A DNA stretch of 64,000 bases from Sporomusaceae bacterium UBA7701 (GTDB lineage Bacteria; Bacillota; Negativicutes; Sporomusales; UBA7701), in contig DLGF01000014.1 of NCBI GenBank assembly GCA_002482545.1, forward strand, positions 393,268-457,267, written 5' to 3'. A program made the translations under genes and the position numbers. The notes below the pieces were generated by a model. The model was not told the origin of the DNA, did no database searches, and was given only the letters and a program-made list of their open reading frames with translations. Below, in pieces: positions 1 through 8,474 of the stretch (position 1 is its first letter; every line of letters begins with the position of its first letter).

Positions 1-1749
1 GCCTAAAATAAACTGCCCTTGCGCTTCCAGGCTCAGGTAGGCCGGAAACCGGTCGATATCCAGTTTGCCGATTACTTCCTGGATTTTCCCGTCCGTATAG
101 CTCCCGACCGGCCAGGCAGACAGATTGTCGGCCTTCGTCACATGGTGCCGGGCCAGGCGCAGCAGCAGTGGGAAAACCGAGCCGGGGGCCGCGGAGGCCG
201 CCCCGAAGTAACGGTCCCGGATGGTGGCGTTGAGTTCCTTGCCCATAGCTTCCTGCTGAAGCTTTTCCAGCAGGGAGAACAGTCTTCCCAGCAGGTACGC
301 CGGGCTGGTGTTGCCTTCGTTCAAGCTCACGGTTATCATTGCCTCCTCCGGCTGGTTCTGAATACGGTATCTCCGCAGTAAAAACGCCTTAATGACAGCC
401 GCCCGGATCGTCGTCGCGCCGCCGTGTCCGCCTCCGGTCCGGCAGCGGGTCAAAGCCGCATTGTACAAGGTTTGCGGATACATCCGTCCGGACAGGATGC
501 TTTTCAGGAGCTGCCCGCCCAGGAGCGGGGGAATGTTCTTGCTTTCCTCCTGTGCCGCCAGCGCCTTGAGGGTCCGCCGGGGCGACGCCATGCCGCCGAT
601 CCGCTCCATGCCGTCAATATCCATGTCGATGTAGTGCCGGGCAATCGCGGCCAGGACCTCCCCGAAACGGCCGACCTGCCAGAAGCGGACCGACAGGCGG
701 GCAGCGTTGGGGGCGAGCCCCAGCAGAAAACATCGGACTTCCGGATCGAATTCCGCATCCGGGCCTTGCACCGGCAAGCCCAGCCTGATCCGTTCCCAAA
801 CGGCTTTGGCCTGCTGTTCCGCCCCGGGGGCGAGCCTGCGGTTTTCGCCGCCATTCCCGGCTTCGGCCGCCGGGTCGAGGAACCAGGCCAGAAGGGCTTC
901 TTCCTTCCGGGCGCCCTTCTTGTCCGCCCAGAACACCATGGTGGTGTCGGCCAGACGAACCCGGTTGGCGGCGTTGGCGGTCAGATAATTCAGGGCCGTG
1001 CCGTAAGCGAACGCGGCTTCCTCGCTGACCGGCGCGTTGTAGCTTTGCGCTTTGCCGTACGAGGTGAAAGCGTCGGCATTGAAGGACACGACGGAAGCGC
1101 CGCTCGTCTGAGCCCCGGCCACGCCCTTTATGGCCGGATGGATGCGCGCGATGGGAAGCCGCCCGCCCAAAACCAGGCACTGGCCAAGGACCGGGCTGTT
1201 ATCGGCTCCGGCTGCGCTACGGGTCCAGGCTTGCCGGATCCGGCTGTCCTCATGGACATAACCCGGCGCCCCGTCGATTTTGAAGACGATGTTGCTGCCG
1301 GCCAGCAGCCCTTCCAGGTCCCGGGCGACGACCGGGTGCTCCAGCGCAGGCGTCCAGGTTTGCAGAAATTTGCCGATTGCCGCGGCGCTTTCGCCGGGAA
1401 TATCCCTGAGAAAGGCCAGGTTTTTTTCCTTGAACGCGGCGTTTTTCTCTGCGGCCAGCCTGGGCTTGCCCTGCTTGTCACGCTCGACGCCGAGCACATA
1501 GGAGGCATTGTCGCACAGAATATTCGCCGCAATGCCCGAGGTTCTCTTCACTTGCTCCGGCACCATCAGCACCCGCGGCGCAGACTTCCTGCCCTGCGGA
1601 ACCGCGATTGACGCCATGTCCAGGAGCGCCCCCTCCCGGCTGAGGATCAGCATATGGGTCACTTTGGCCGGACTATAGCCGGGCGGCGCGACCCCTGCAT
1701 CCTCCTCCAGCAGCAGGCGGTAGTGTTCGTTCAGCGCTTGCAGGATCAA
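1..1749 (-). CDS. cas8c: Type I-C Cascade large subunit Cas8c (Csd1), 3' end beyond window
   Basis: Large subunit of the type I-C interference complex, which recognises the PAM and holds the R-loop. The reading frame is open for 583 codons from position 1749 to the window edge. It starts ILQALNEHYRLLLEE and its last visible residues are FPAYLSLEAQGQFILG, which match the conserved Csd1 C-terminus (usually followed by YYHQR-type residues), so only a few residues are missing. The start is a TTG overlapping the cas5c stop (TTGA), a translationally coupled junction. It is third in the minus-strand order cas3-cas5c-cas8c. cas7, cas4, cas1 and cas2 would be expected to the left of the window. Family assignment is firm; the TTG start is inferred from the overlap. 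Confidence 0.93.
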   Translation of the reverse strand, partial: MILQALNEHYRLLLEEDAGVAPPGYSPAKVTHMLILSREGALLDMASIAVPQGRKSAPRVLMVPEQVKRTSGIAANILCDNASYVLGVERDKQGKPRLAAEKNAAFKEKNLAFLRDIPGESAAAIGKFLQTWTPALEHPVVARDLEGLLAGSNIVFKIDGAPGYVHEDSRIRQAWTRSAAGADNSPVLGQCLVLGGRLPIARIHPAIKGVAGAQTSGASVVSFNADAFTSYGKAQSYNAPVSEEAAFAYGTALNYLTANAANRVRLADTTMVFWADKKGARKEEALLAWFLDPAAEAGNGGENRRLAPGAEQQAKAVWERIRLGLPVQGPDAEFDPEVRCFLLGLAPNAARLSVRFWQVGRFGEVLAAIARHYIDMDIDGMERIGGMASPRRTLKALAAQEESKNIPPLLGGQLLKSILSGRMYPQTLYNAALTRCRTGGGHGGATTIRAAVIKAFLLRRYRIQNQPEEAMITVSLNEGNTSPAYLLGRLFSLLEKLQQEAMGKELNATIRDRYFGAASAAPGSVFPLLLRLARHHVTKADNLSAWPVGSYTDGKIQEVIGKLDIDRFPAYLSLEAQGQFILG

Positions 1750-2399
1750 GTTTCTCCCTCCCCGGGCAGCCGGGTGTCCACCACTCCGTCTTTTATCGTG
1801 GGCCGGAAAAAGATCGGCTGCATGTCCTTGGCAAAATCGATATCCCAGAGCATCCATCCCAGGTCCTGTTCCCCGGACAGCGCCGACCGGGGCACCTCAT
1901 CCTCCAGCAGTTCAAAGTGGGCGGGAAACTCCCTACACCCGAGGTAAGGCCGCATATGGCACTGGCCCTGGCGTGCCCGCCGCCGGAAAATATCGCAATG
2001 CTTGCCGGGGTTGTCGCCCGCTCCGGCTTTGTCGGTCATTTCGAAATGGGCCTCGATAATATATTCCACGTCGCGCAGCACCAGGGAGGCCCGCTGCTGC
2101 CGCTCTTCCGCGGCATACTGGTGAAGGTCGACGGCGCCGCCGTTCATGGCGGTTTTGACATTTCTTGCGGGTATCTTCCCCGCCACCTCGTTCCGGCGAA
2201 TCGAATCGAACCGGATGGGGTTCAGGACATGAATGCGGTCGACCCGCCAGAGGAGCGCCGGCTTCCAGTGAATGGCCTCGAGAATGCCCCGGGCCGCCGA
2301 CGGCGTCATCACGTCGTAGCTTACCCGCTCGGCTTTCATCTCCGGCCGCGTGAAACAGGCATAGTCGCCCCAGACCCGAAGTTTGATTCCATAGCCCAT
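1746..2399 (-). CDS. cas5: Type I-C Cas5 (Cas5c/Cas5d), pre-crRNA endonuclease
   Basis: A protein of 217 residues. In type I-C systems Cas5 replaces Cas6 and cleaves the repeat hairpin to make crRNA, then stays on the 5' handle. The N-terminus MGYGIKLRVWGDYACFTRPEMKAER and the following segment on virus-like 'SAARGILEAIHWKPA' are typical of Cas5d. A longer frame begins with GTG at 2417, but the AAAGGAG six bases before the ATG at 2399 makes that ATG the likely start. It lies 38 bases after cas3 and overlaps cas8c by 4 bases. Confidence 0.93.
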   Translation of the reverse strand: MGYGIKLRVWGDYACFTRPEMKAERVSYDVMTPSAARGILEAIHWKPALLWRVDRIHVLNPIRFDSIRRNEVAGKIPARNVKTAMNGGAVDLHQYAAEERQQRASLVLRDVEYIIEAHFEMTDKAGAGDNPGKHCDIFRRRARQGQCHMRPYLGCREFPAHFELLEDEVPRSALSGEQDLGWMLWDIDFAKDMQPIFFRPTIKDGVVDTRLPGEGET

Positions 2400-2437
2400 G
2401 GTCTTCTCCTTTCTCACCTGCGTTACTCGGATTGATA

Positions 2438-4672
2438 TCAGAACATCAGTATTCCCTCCGGCGCCTTCACCTCTTTCGCCTCTTTCAGCCCGAACCGCGG
2501 ACTGTAAAAGCTAGTATCGGTCACAAAATTTATTAAATCTCCCGCCGGCCTGACCGCTCCTTCCTTCGCCAAGGCCGCCAGCTCATACCGGTAAATCTGG
2601 ACCACATAAGGCTGAAGCTTTCGCGCCATGCCGGCCGGGAAAGGATGCCGCGCCGCTTCGTCCATAAGCTCTTCCGCGCGTCGGTCCCAGGGAACAACCA
2701 CCGGAACCGTCTCCTTGTCGATCAGCTGGAATTCCCGGGCAAGCCGGGCGAACGGAAAGGCCAGCCCGTCTTCTCCCGCCCTGATCATCTTGAGAATGCC
2801 CCGGGCGTCGAGGCTGTCCTTTTCCAAATCCAGCAACTGCTGAAAATAATGCTCAATGGCCTTAAGCGACAGCAGTTCGCCGCCAAGCTCCGGCAATAGC
2901 CGCAACGTGCTGCGGGTCAGCGCCGCTACTGCGGCGAAGCGCCCTCTGCTCGGCATCCCGTGGGGTTCCGGATCGAACAGGACGACCCTTCCCGCCGCTC
3001 GGCGTGCTTCCCGGTTGCACCGTCCCGCCGCCTGGGCGACGGAATCAAGCCCTGCCGCCGCCCGATAGACGACCGGAAAATCGATATCCACGCCGGCTTC
3101 GACAAGCTGGGTGGATACCACCCGGCAGGCCTGCCCGGCCTGAAGCACCCGGTGGATTTCCGCCAGTGTGCCCTTCCGGTGGGCCGGGCACATCCGCGCC
3201 GATAAATGGAAAATGCCTTCTTCCGTTTGGGCTGCCAGCCGGTCGAACAGCAGCCGGGCATGCCGCCGGGTATTGACAATGGTGAGCGCTTGCCGCTCTT
3301 TGGCCATTGCCGTCGCCACTTCCTCATCCGTCAGGTCGCCGGCATAGTGGACCGTCACCCGTTTGAAGATTTGCTGAAGGCCGTCCGGATCTTCCATTAT
3401 CTCCGTCACTGGCAGGCCGGACGGGAACAGGCTCTTCACCGCCGGCTGAGTGGCTGTGCAGAGCACAATCGTGGCGCCGTAGTTGAGCACCAGTTCGGCC
3501 AAAGCCCACAGGCAGGGCCTCAGGTAGTCGATGGGCAGCATCTGGGCTTCATCCAGAATAATGACGCTGTTGGCCATATTGTGGAGTTTCCGGCACTGTG
3601 ATCCCTTATTGGCGAAAAGCGATTCAAAAAACTGCACGGCAGTGGTCACGACAACAGGCTTGTCCCAATTTTCCGCCGCCAGGCGGTGGGCCTTTTCTTC
3701 CGGGTCCCAGTCGTTGAAGTCCCCCTCCGGGTATTCGAAGTTGCTGTGATGTTCCAGCACCGCGGCGTCGCCCAGCGCGTCCCGGAAGACTTGAGCGTTC
3801 TGCTCGATGATGCTGGTATAGGGGATGACGTAAATCACCCGGTCTTGCTTGTTCCGGACCGCGTGCTTGAGCCCGAAGGCCAGGGAAGAATACGTCTTCC
3901 CGCCTCCGGTGGGTACCGTCAGGGTGAACAGGCCCTGTCTCGCCTCCGCCATGGCCAAGCATCTCGCCTGGATAGCCTGGCGGGCCGCATTGACGACCGA
4001 CGGATTTTGCCGGCTGCGTTCCGCCAGCAGCGCCAGCTTTTCCTCCAGCCGCTGCAACAGGGCCGCCAGAGGCTCCGGCTCGGACCGCGCCATGAATTTC
4101 TGCGCGTTCATGGTGCGCTCGGTATCCAGATAATCCGCATCCACCAAACACGAAAACAGCATGCGAATATAAAAAGCCAGGCTGAATGTTGCCATGGCAG
4201 CATTTCTCGCCCGGGGAGCTTCCGCGAGTTCCTTCATATCCAGCCCCGGAATCGCAATTTCTTGCGCGTATGCCTGATAATCGGGAATTCCCGTTTTGGC
4301 AAGGCGGCCCGGAAGATTTTTCGGATCACCCTTGGTTCCGTCCGGCAGCCCGCCATGATGCCCGGCAATGGGAAACGCCAGCATATGCCCGATCCCTTGG
4401 GCAAACCGGCGGTACACCTCCTGGGTTCCGGCTGTTGTATGGTCGACTTTCCCGGGCGCTCCCTCAAGGCGTTTTTGGAATTCTTCGGAATACTTCCCGA
4501 GGTCATGGGCCAGACCGATGATTCTTCCCAGTTTCCCCGCCCCGAATTTGGCCGCGCGCTCTTCCGCCAGCCGCGCCACTTCCTCCAGGTGCTCCTTCAG
4601 CAATTGCCACTTTTCCTTGGGCAACAGCTCTTTTGTAGCCGGATTCTCCCTAGTATGCCCGTAATAGATCAT
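2438..4672 (-). CDS. cas3: CRISPR-associated helicase/nuclease Cas3 (HD + helicase)
   Basis: A 744-residue single-chain Cas3, which nicks and unwinds target DNA recruited by Cascade. The N-terminal HD nuclease shows LAHDLGKYSEEFQKRL, a downstream HTTAG and a GHHGGLPD motif. The helicase part has Walker A (PTGGGKT), motif II (ILDEAQML, DEAQ in place of the commoner DEAH/DEVH), motif III (CTATQPA) and a motif VI region QAAGRCNREARR. GGGAGG precedes the ATG. It is the first gene of the minus-strand cas operon; a terminator-like hairpin at 4866-4899 separates it from the CRISPR array upstream. Confidence 0.95.
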   Translation of the reverse strand: MIYYGHTRENPATKELLPKEKWQLLKEHLEEVARLAEERAAKFGAGKLGRIIGLAHDLGKYSEEFQKRLEGAPGKVDHTTAGTQEVYRRFAQGIGHMLAFPIAGHHGGLPDGTKGDPKNLPGRLAKTGIPDYQAYAQEIAIPGLDMKELAEAPRARNAAMATFSLAFYIRMLFSCLVDADYLDTERTMNAQKFMARSEPEPLAALLQRLEEKLALLAERSRQNPSVVNAARQAIQARCLAMAEARQGLFTLTVPTGGGKTYSSLAFGLKHAVRNKQDRVIYVIPYTSIIEQNAQVFRDALGDAAVLEHHSNFEYPEGDFNDWDPEEKAHRLAAENWDKPVVVTTAVQFFESLFANKGSQCRKLHNMANSVIILDEAQMLPIDYLRPCLWALAELVLNYGATIVLCTATQPAVKSLFPSGLPVTEIMEDPDGLQQIFKRVTVHYAGDLTDEEVATAMAKERQALTIVNTRRHARLLFDRLAAQTEEGIFHLSARMCPAHRKGTLAEIHRVLQAGQACRVVSTQLVEAGVDIDFPVVYRAAAGLDSVAQAAGRCNREARRAAGRVVLFDPEPHGMPSRGRFAAVAALTRSTLRLLPELGGELLSLKAIEHYFQQLLDLEKDSLDARGILKMIRAGEDGLAFPFARLAREFQLIDKETVPVVVPWDRRAEELMDEAARHPFPAGMARKLQPYVVQIYRYELAALAKEGAVRPAGDLINFVTDTSFYSPRFGLKEAKEVKAPEGILMF

Positions 4673-5080
4673 TGGCCTCCCCCCTCTCCGGTCATCCGTG
4701 AAACCGGGCGATGATCCGAGCTGTTGATTTTTTCTTTCGCTTAGCCGTTGCTTCGTCCCATTATGCTAAATTCAACCAATATATTCCAACCCCTTCCAAA
4801 TTTTGATTTTAGTATTTTTCAGAATGCACACATTATCGCACGCAGTCCGCCTCCCAATAGAAAGAAACAGGCAACGACCCTGCCGGATCGTTGCCTGTTC
4901 CGCTCCGCTTGACCTCTGTATAATTTGTAATTCTAAAGCAGCAATCCTGCCCTCCTCTTCTGCCTCATGCTGTCGTCCCATTTCCGAAAGCATGGAATCT
5001 CCTCCGTCGCCTACGCTCTCCCCCTGCCGGAGGAAGAAGCCCAGTTGCCCACGGACGCGCTCTACACGCATCGTCTCGGT
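4673..5080. other. Intergenic region between cas3 and the CRISPR array
   Basis: About 400 bases with no convincing gene. The half nearer cas3 is AT-rich and probably carries the cas3 promoter. One strong hairpin (4866-4899, listed separately) lies in the middle. Short frames overlapping the array are artefacts of GC-rich repeats. Confidence 0.6.
4857..4899 (-). terminator. Terminator-like hairpin between CRISPR array and cas3
   Basis: A perfect 12-bp stem (AACAGGCAACGA at 4866-4877 with TCGTTGCCTGTT at 4888-4899). Read on the minus strand it is followed by TTTCTTTCT. It would end a transcript coming from the array before it reaches cas3, so the array and cas genes are probably transcribed separately. 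Confidence 0.6.
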
Positions 5081-5244
5081 GTTTCAATCCACGCGCCCTT
5101 ACAGGGCGCGACGCAGGTACAAAGCTCATCCTGGATACCGACGATGTTTCAATCCACGCGCCCTTACGGGGCGCGACGCTGCCTCCGGTGGCATGGTTTG
5201 AAGCGTGAGCCGGTTTCAATCCACGCGCCCTTGCGGGACGCGAC
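5081..5244 (-). CRISPR. Short type I-C CRISPR array: 3 repeats, 2 spacers
   Basis: Three 32-base repeats at 5081-5112, 5146-5177 and 5213-5244, separated by spacers of 33 and 35 bases. On the minus strand each starts GTCGCG and ends GTGGATTGAAAC, the type I-C repeat form, so crRNA is read on the same strand as the cas genes and the leader should lie right of 5244. Differences between repeats fall around the hairpin loop; in the 5213 copy a changed stem base still allows a G-U pair, so the Cas5c-cleavable hairpin is kept in all three. Confidence 0.93.
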
Positions 5245-5456
5245 TGTCAAACCTGGCGTATAATAAAATCATGCGCTGGATCGCACGATTTTGCGAACCT
5301 CCGGAAATCGGCCGTCTTAAAATAAAGATTATCGGCCCTGGTGCCTCATCAGGCCCGCGCCGGGCGGGATGCGAACGCCCCGAGAAAAGGATGGTCGCCT
5401 GGGGTTCGCATTCAGCGGCCTTAACCGCGCCATGATGCGTTTCGTCGGCCTGCGGG
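5245..5456 (-). promoter_or_regulatory. Probable CRISPR leader region
   Basis: The stretch to the right of the array is the expected leader side given the repeat orientation. It contains an AT-rich patch just beyond the last repeat (5258-5270, GTATAATAAAATC on the plus strand). No gene is visible. The leader call rests on position only. Confidence 0.35.
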
Positions 5457-5996
5457 TTACTGCCAGTCCTCTTTCAGCATCCCGTAGACGACATGGTCGA
5501 CATAGTGGTCATAAAGCCATTCCGCCTGCCTGACGGTGCCTTCGTTGACGAATTTCAGCCGTTCCGGCACGGCCCTGCTTTTCAGGTTGGCCGGCGCTGC
5601 CCTGATTTCCACCCGGTTCAGCGACAGGTCTTTAAAAAGATAATCCACCACCGCTTTGCACGAGTCCGTCATAATTCCCCGGCCTTGGAAGGCTTCACCG
5701 AGCCAGTATCCGATAGATGTCTTCCGGTTGTTCCAGTCGATGCTGTGCAAGCCGATGCAGCCTGCGATGCTTCCTTTATGAAAAACCCCCAGTTGAAACC
5801 CGTTGTTTTCGGCAAAGGCCTTGAGCGAGATTTCAATACGATTCCTCGTCTGTTCCGGACGGGTCGTGCCGTCCACCCAGGGCAGCCATTTCCGCAGGCA
5901 TTCCCGATTCTCAGCTATCAGGCTGAAAAGGTCTTCCGCATGCCTGGTTTCCAGTATTCTTAACGCGACATCGTCCCTTACTTTATGACTGAACAT
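5457..5996 (-). CDS. GNAT acetyltransferase, RimJ/RimL type
   Basis: A protein of 179 residues resembling ribosomal-protein-serine/alanine N-acetyltransferases of the RimL/YdaF group. Visible family features are an N-terminal LRILETRHAEDLFSLI, a central GCIGLHSIDWNNRKTSIGYWLGEAFQGRGIMTDSCKAV acetyl-CoA-binding motif, and NRVEIRAAPANLKSRAVPERLKF near the C-terminus. The frame can be extended to 6071, but GAGGAG six bases before the ATG at 5996 sets the start. The substrate is unknown. It stands alone, with a terminator of the neighbouring gene just upstream. Confidence 0.85.
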   Translation of the reverse strand: MFSHKVRDDVALRILETRHAEDLFSLIAENRECLRKWLPWVDGTTRPEQTRNRIEISLKAFAENNGFQLGVFHKGSIAGCIGLHSIDWNNRKTSIGYWLGEAFQGRGIMTDSCKAVVDYLFKDLSLNRVEIRAAPANLKSRAVPERLKFVNEGTVRQAEWLYDHYVDHVVYGMLKEDWQ

Positions 5997-6085
5997 AGCG
6001 ATCTCTCCTCGGAAGGTAGTATGTATTATTTTCCCATTCGCGGCCGAAAGCCCTTTAATAATCTTCCGCACGCCGTGGAAAATGG

Positions 6086-6120
6086 CGCTTTTAAATATAA
6101 AAGCCGCCTGAAAAGGCGGC
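6086..6120 (-). terminator. Rho-independent terminator
   Basis: GCCGCC and GGCGGC (6103-6120) form a stem. On the minus strand it is followed by TTTTATATTT. It sits 20 bases after the stop of the hypothetical gene at 6141-6593. Confidence 0.7.
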
Positions 6121-6140
6121 GGAATGGACCGTGCTGGGCA

Positions 6141-6593
6141 TTATCCAGTTTTCTTCAGACCGTCCAGATAAGCGCAGATCGCGCGGAATTCTTTGATATC
6201 GGTGATTTTTTGCAGGTCCCGGAGATCGAACATAATATCCGTATATTTATGTTTTATAAACTCCATGTCATATAATGGGCATTCGCTAAAGCCTTCCCGC
6301 CAGCTATGGCTGTACGGAACGAAGTCGTCCCAGTTGCTCTCGAAATATTTCACCTTGGCAAAACATAGCTGGTATATATAAAATATAATTCTGATAACCG
6401 AGGACTTTTTGGCAAATTTATGGCTGAAGAAAACTTTTTGCGGATATTTCCCTTTGGGCCTTTCCCAATATAAATCGGCGTTGCAGTGGAGGCCGTATTT
6501 GACGAGCACTTTGACCTTTTCATCATCCAACTCGGCCATCAGTATTTGATTTCTGGCTTCACTATCCAGGGTCTTTACCATCTGATAGTCCAC
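6141..6593 (-). CDS. Hypothetical protein, 150 residues
   Basis: I do not recognise a family. It starts with GTG (MDYQMVKTLDSEARN), with GGAGG eight bases upstream, and ends before a good terminator, so it is very likely a real gene. The protein is rich in aromatic and charged residues, has no signal peptide or clear membrane segment, and its codons are more AT-rich than the neighbours, which hints at transfer. Its ends look like a small soluble domain (YLDGLKKTG at the C-terminus). Confidence 0.7.
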   Translation of the reverse strand: MDYQMVKTLDSEARNQILMAELDDEKVKVLVKYGLHCNADLYWERPKGKYPQKVFFSHKFAKKSSVIRIIFYIYQLCFAKVKYFESNWDDFVPYSHSWREGFSECPLYDMEFIKHKYTDIMFDLRDLQKITDIKEFRAICAYLDGLKKTG

Positions 6594-6929
6594 TACTGAG
6601 CCTCCTCGCCATCGTTCAGGCCTGACCGGCAGGTAAAACCACTACCGTTAATGCTTCAATAATTAAAAAGCTTCTTGTTATGACAATAAGATGAATTCTC
6701 CAAAGATTTCGAGAATCCTTGTATCCATCGAAATAATTTTCTAATAATATAGATATATTTTATAGATATAAATTTAGCACCCGCGTTGGGCGCCAATACC
6801 CGCCCCGCATCCCGAAAACTCATCTTCTGCACAGACAAGCCGGTCCTTTTTTAAAGGACCGGCTTGTCTGTGCATTCCTGGATTTGACGCTGCCGCTATC
6901 CTCACTTCTTTTCCCAAGGCGGCGCCAGG
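6594..6929. other. AT-rich intergenic region with one long hairpin
   Basis: About 330 bases. The part from 6650 to 6780 is AT-rich and probably holds the promoter of the gene at 6593. The other feature is the long inverted repeat at 6828-6874. A 60-codon minus-strand frame here has no ribosome binding site and was not accepted. Confidence 0.5.
6828..6874. repeat. Perfect 22-bp inverted repeat, 3-base loop
   Basis: TGCACAGACAAGCCGGTCC pairs exactly with its complement across a T-rich loop, giving a 22-bp uninterrupted stem. Neither side has a clear T-run after the stem, so it is not a standard terminator, though it follows the DUF488 gene on the minus strand. Confidence 0.75.
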
Positions 6930-7364
6930 CTAGAGGTGGACGACTTTCAGCCCGGGGATTCTTTCCGCCAGATATTCCGCGAGGAGGCGCCGGTGGCAGT
7001 GCTTGGGGGCGGGTTCGCTGCACAGCAGGCACGCCGAGTCCAAAAGGGCATGGTCCAAGCGACGCAGGGTCTGGCGATCTTCGATAAGGCGGATATACGC
7101 TTCCGCAAATTCCGGCTGGCTTATTTTTTTGGCCCTGTAGCCTTCCATAAGCTCCCCGGTTGGCGCGAACTCCGTCAGGTGAAGGTAGTCGATGCCGGCT
7201 ATGGCTCCGAGAAAATACGCCAGGTCGGCTTTCTTCGAATATCCGGCCAACTGCGAGGTATTGTTGAGCCGGATATCGATCACCCTTTTGACCCCATTCT
7301 CCTGCAGGAGCGTGAAAAAGTCCCGGGCGGACTTTTTCCCTGATCCGATCGTATAAAGCGTCAT
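6930..7364 (-). CDS. DUF488 family protein
   Basis: A 144-residue protein starting MTLYTIGSGKKSARDFFTLL, with the DUF488 hallmarks IDIRLNNTSQLAGYSKKADLAYFL and the C-terminal cysteine/histidine motif CLLCSEPAPKHCHRRLLAEYL. DUF488 proteins have no firmly established activity; the conserved Cys-His motif suggests a metal site or a DNA/RNA-related role. No signal peptide. It lies between two unrelated acetyltransferase genes and appears monocistronic. Confidence 0.85.
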   Translation of the reverse strand: MTLYTIGSGKKSARDFFTLLQENGVKRVIDIRLNNTSQLAGYSKKADLAYFLGAIAGIDYLHLTEFAPTGELMEGYRAKKISQPEFAEAYIRLIEDRQTLRRLDHALLDSACLLCSEPAPKHCHRRLLAEYLAERIPGLKVVHL

Positions 7365-7395
7365 GCTCTGCCCTGCCTTTCGCTCACTCTGAAAA

Positions 7396-8256
7396 TTATG
7401 TATGAGCCGTTACGGGGAATTGGAAGTCAGGTCCGTCTTCAGGAAGGAATTCTCCCCGGACAAACAAGCTTTCGCCTTCATGGGGAAGGGCTTCATACTT
7501 TTCCCCAAGCCAGTCCGGCGTGAACTTAAAATCAATCGTCCTGGTATCCTGGTCCGCCAGGTAGCCGATGATTTCGGCCAGATTAACCGGACAGGCGGCC
7601 AAAACATCGGCGATAACCGCGCGGTCGCCTTGATATTCCGCGATGAAAACAACATCCTTTTCTTCAATATAATACAGGTTTTCACTATAGTTATACATTA
7701 AATGATACCAGTAAATGGGAAGATTCCCGCGCGCGTCGATAATGGATGAATGCTGGAGTTTGGCGCGAAGCAGCCGGCGCAATTCTTCCGATCCCGCATT
7801 GATTCTGGCGGCTTTCCTCCTGGGAGCGCAGCAGCCGGATGCGTCGATCCGGAAGGCGCTTTCCTTCGCCCTGCGGAAACCGAACTTCGGATAAAAGTCC
7901 AGAACGCTTGGATTGGCGAACAGAAACATCAGGGGAAGATGACGGTATTCCTCCAGAACCTTCGCCAGGATAATCCGCGAAAGCCCCTTTCCGCGATATT
8001 CCGGCAGAACGCCCACCGAGCCCAGCTGGACGGCGGGAACGGCCCGTCCCATGATCTGCAGCTGCATCAGGCTGGCCGACGCGTTGGCGATAATCCGGCC
8101 ACGCTCCGCTAGGGAGTGGGGTATGTATTGATCGGTCCAGTGGCCGGCGTTTTTCCAGGCGCTCAAATCAAACCGGAAAACGCTCCGGGTAAAATCGAAA
8201 TAACTCTTCAGCAGGCTGCCGTTTGCCTGGTAGCCTTTTATATATTGATAATCCAT
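7396..8256 (-). CDS. GNAT family acetyltransferase, two-domain
   Basis: A 286-residue protein. The acetyl-CoA motif A is clear at about residues 75-95 (AVQLGSVGVLPEYRGKGLSRIIL), followed by FANPSVLDFYPKFGFRRA typical of GNATs. The remaining 150 residues form an extra C-terminal domain with no recognised signature, an arrangement seen in Eis-like and other two-domain GNATs. The substrate is unknown. It is divergent from the TetR gene, about 200 bases away. Confidence 0.8.
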   Translation of the reverse strand: MDYQYIKGYQANGSLLKSYFDFTRSVFRFDLSAWKNAGHWTDQYIPHSLAERGRIIANASASLMQLQIMGRAVPAVQLGSVGVLPEYRGKGLSRIILAKVLEEYRHLPLMFLFANPSVLDFYPKFGFRRAKESAFRIDASGCCAPRRKAARINAGSEELRRLLRAKLQHSSIIDARGNLPIYWYHLMYNYSENLYYIEEKDVVFIAEYQGDRAVIADVLAACPVNLAEIIGYLADQDTRTIDFKFTPDWLGEKYEALPHEGESLFVRGEFLPEDGPDFQFPVTAHT

Positions 8257-8364
8257 GCTGCGCCTCCTTGGTCTCTGCCTTCAAGCTTACTATAGCAAAA
8301 AATGGACGACTCCGCTGCAGAAATTTCGCTTGGCGGTTAAGCGCCTGCAGCGGGTCTGCGATGA

Positions 8365-8407
8365 TTGACATACTAACATCATTAGTTTTATAATTACTAT
8401 TGTTAGT
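8365..8407 (+). promoter_or_regulatory. Consensus promoter with overlapping TetR-type operator
   Basis: TTGACA (8365-8370) and TATAAT (8389-8394) are perfect -35 and -10 hexamers 18 bases apart. An exact inverted repeat, ACTAACA (8372-8378) and TGTTAGT (8401-8407), spans the spacer and the expected transcription start. This is the layout expected for autorepression by the TetR protein encoded just downstream. Confidence 0.75.
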
Positions 8408-8474
8408 TTACAAAATAACTATTGCTTCAACATAGATCGGGAAAGATGCATTCATTGTGAAAGCGGGTGGCAAT

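Noticed and set aside
424..1611. 395-codon plus-strand frame opposite cas8c
   Set aside because: The minus strand encodes a recognisable Csd1 protein over the whole interval.
5330..5440. tRNA-like GC-rich stretch with GGTTCG right of the CRISPR array
   Set aside because: No cloverleaf: arms do not pair and no anticodon loop can be placed.
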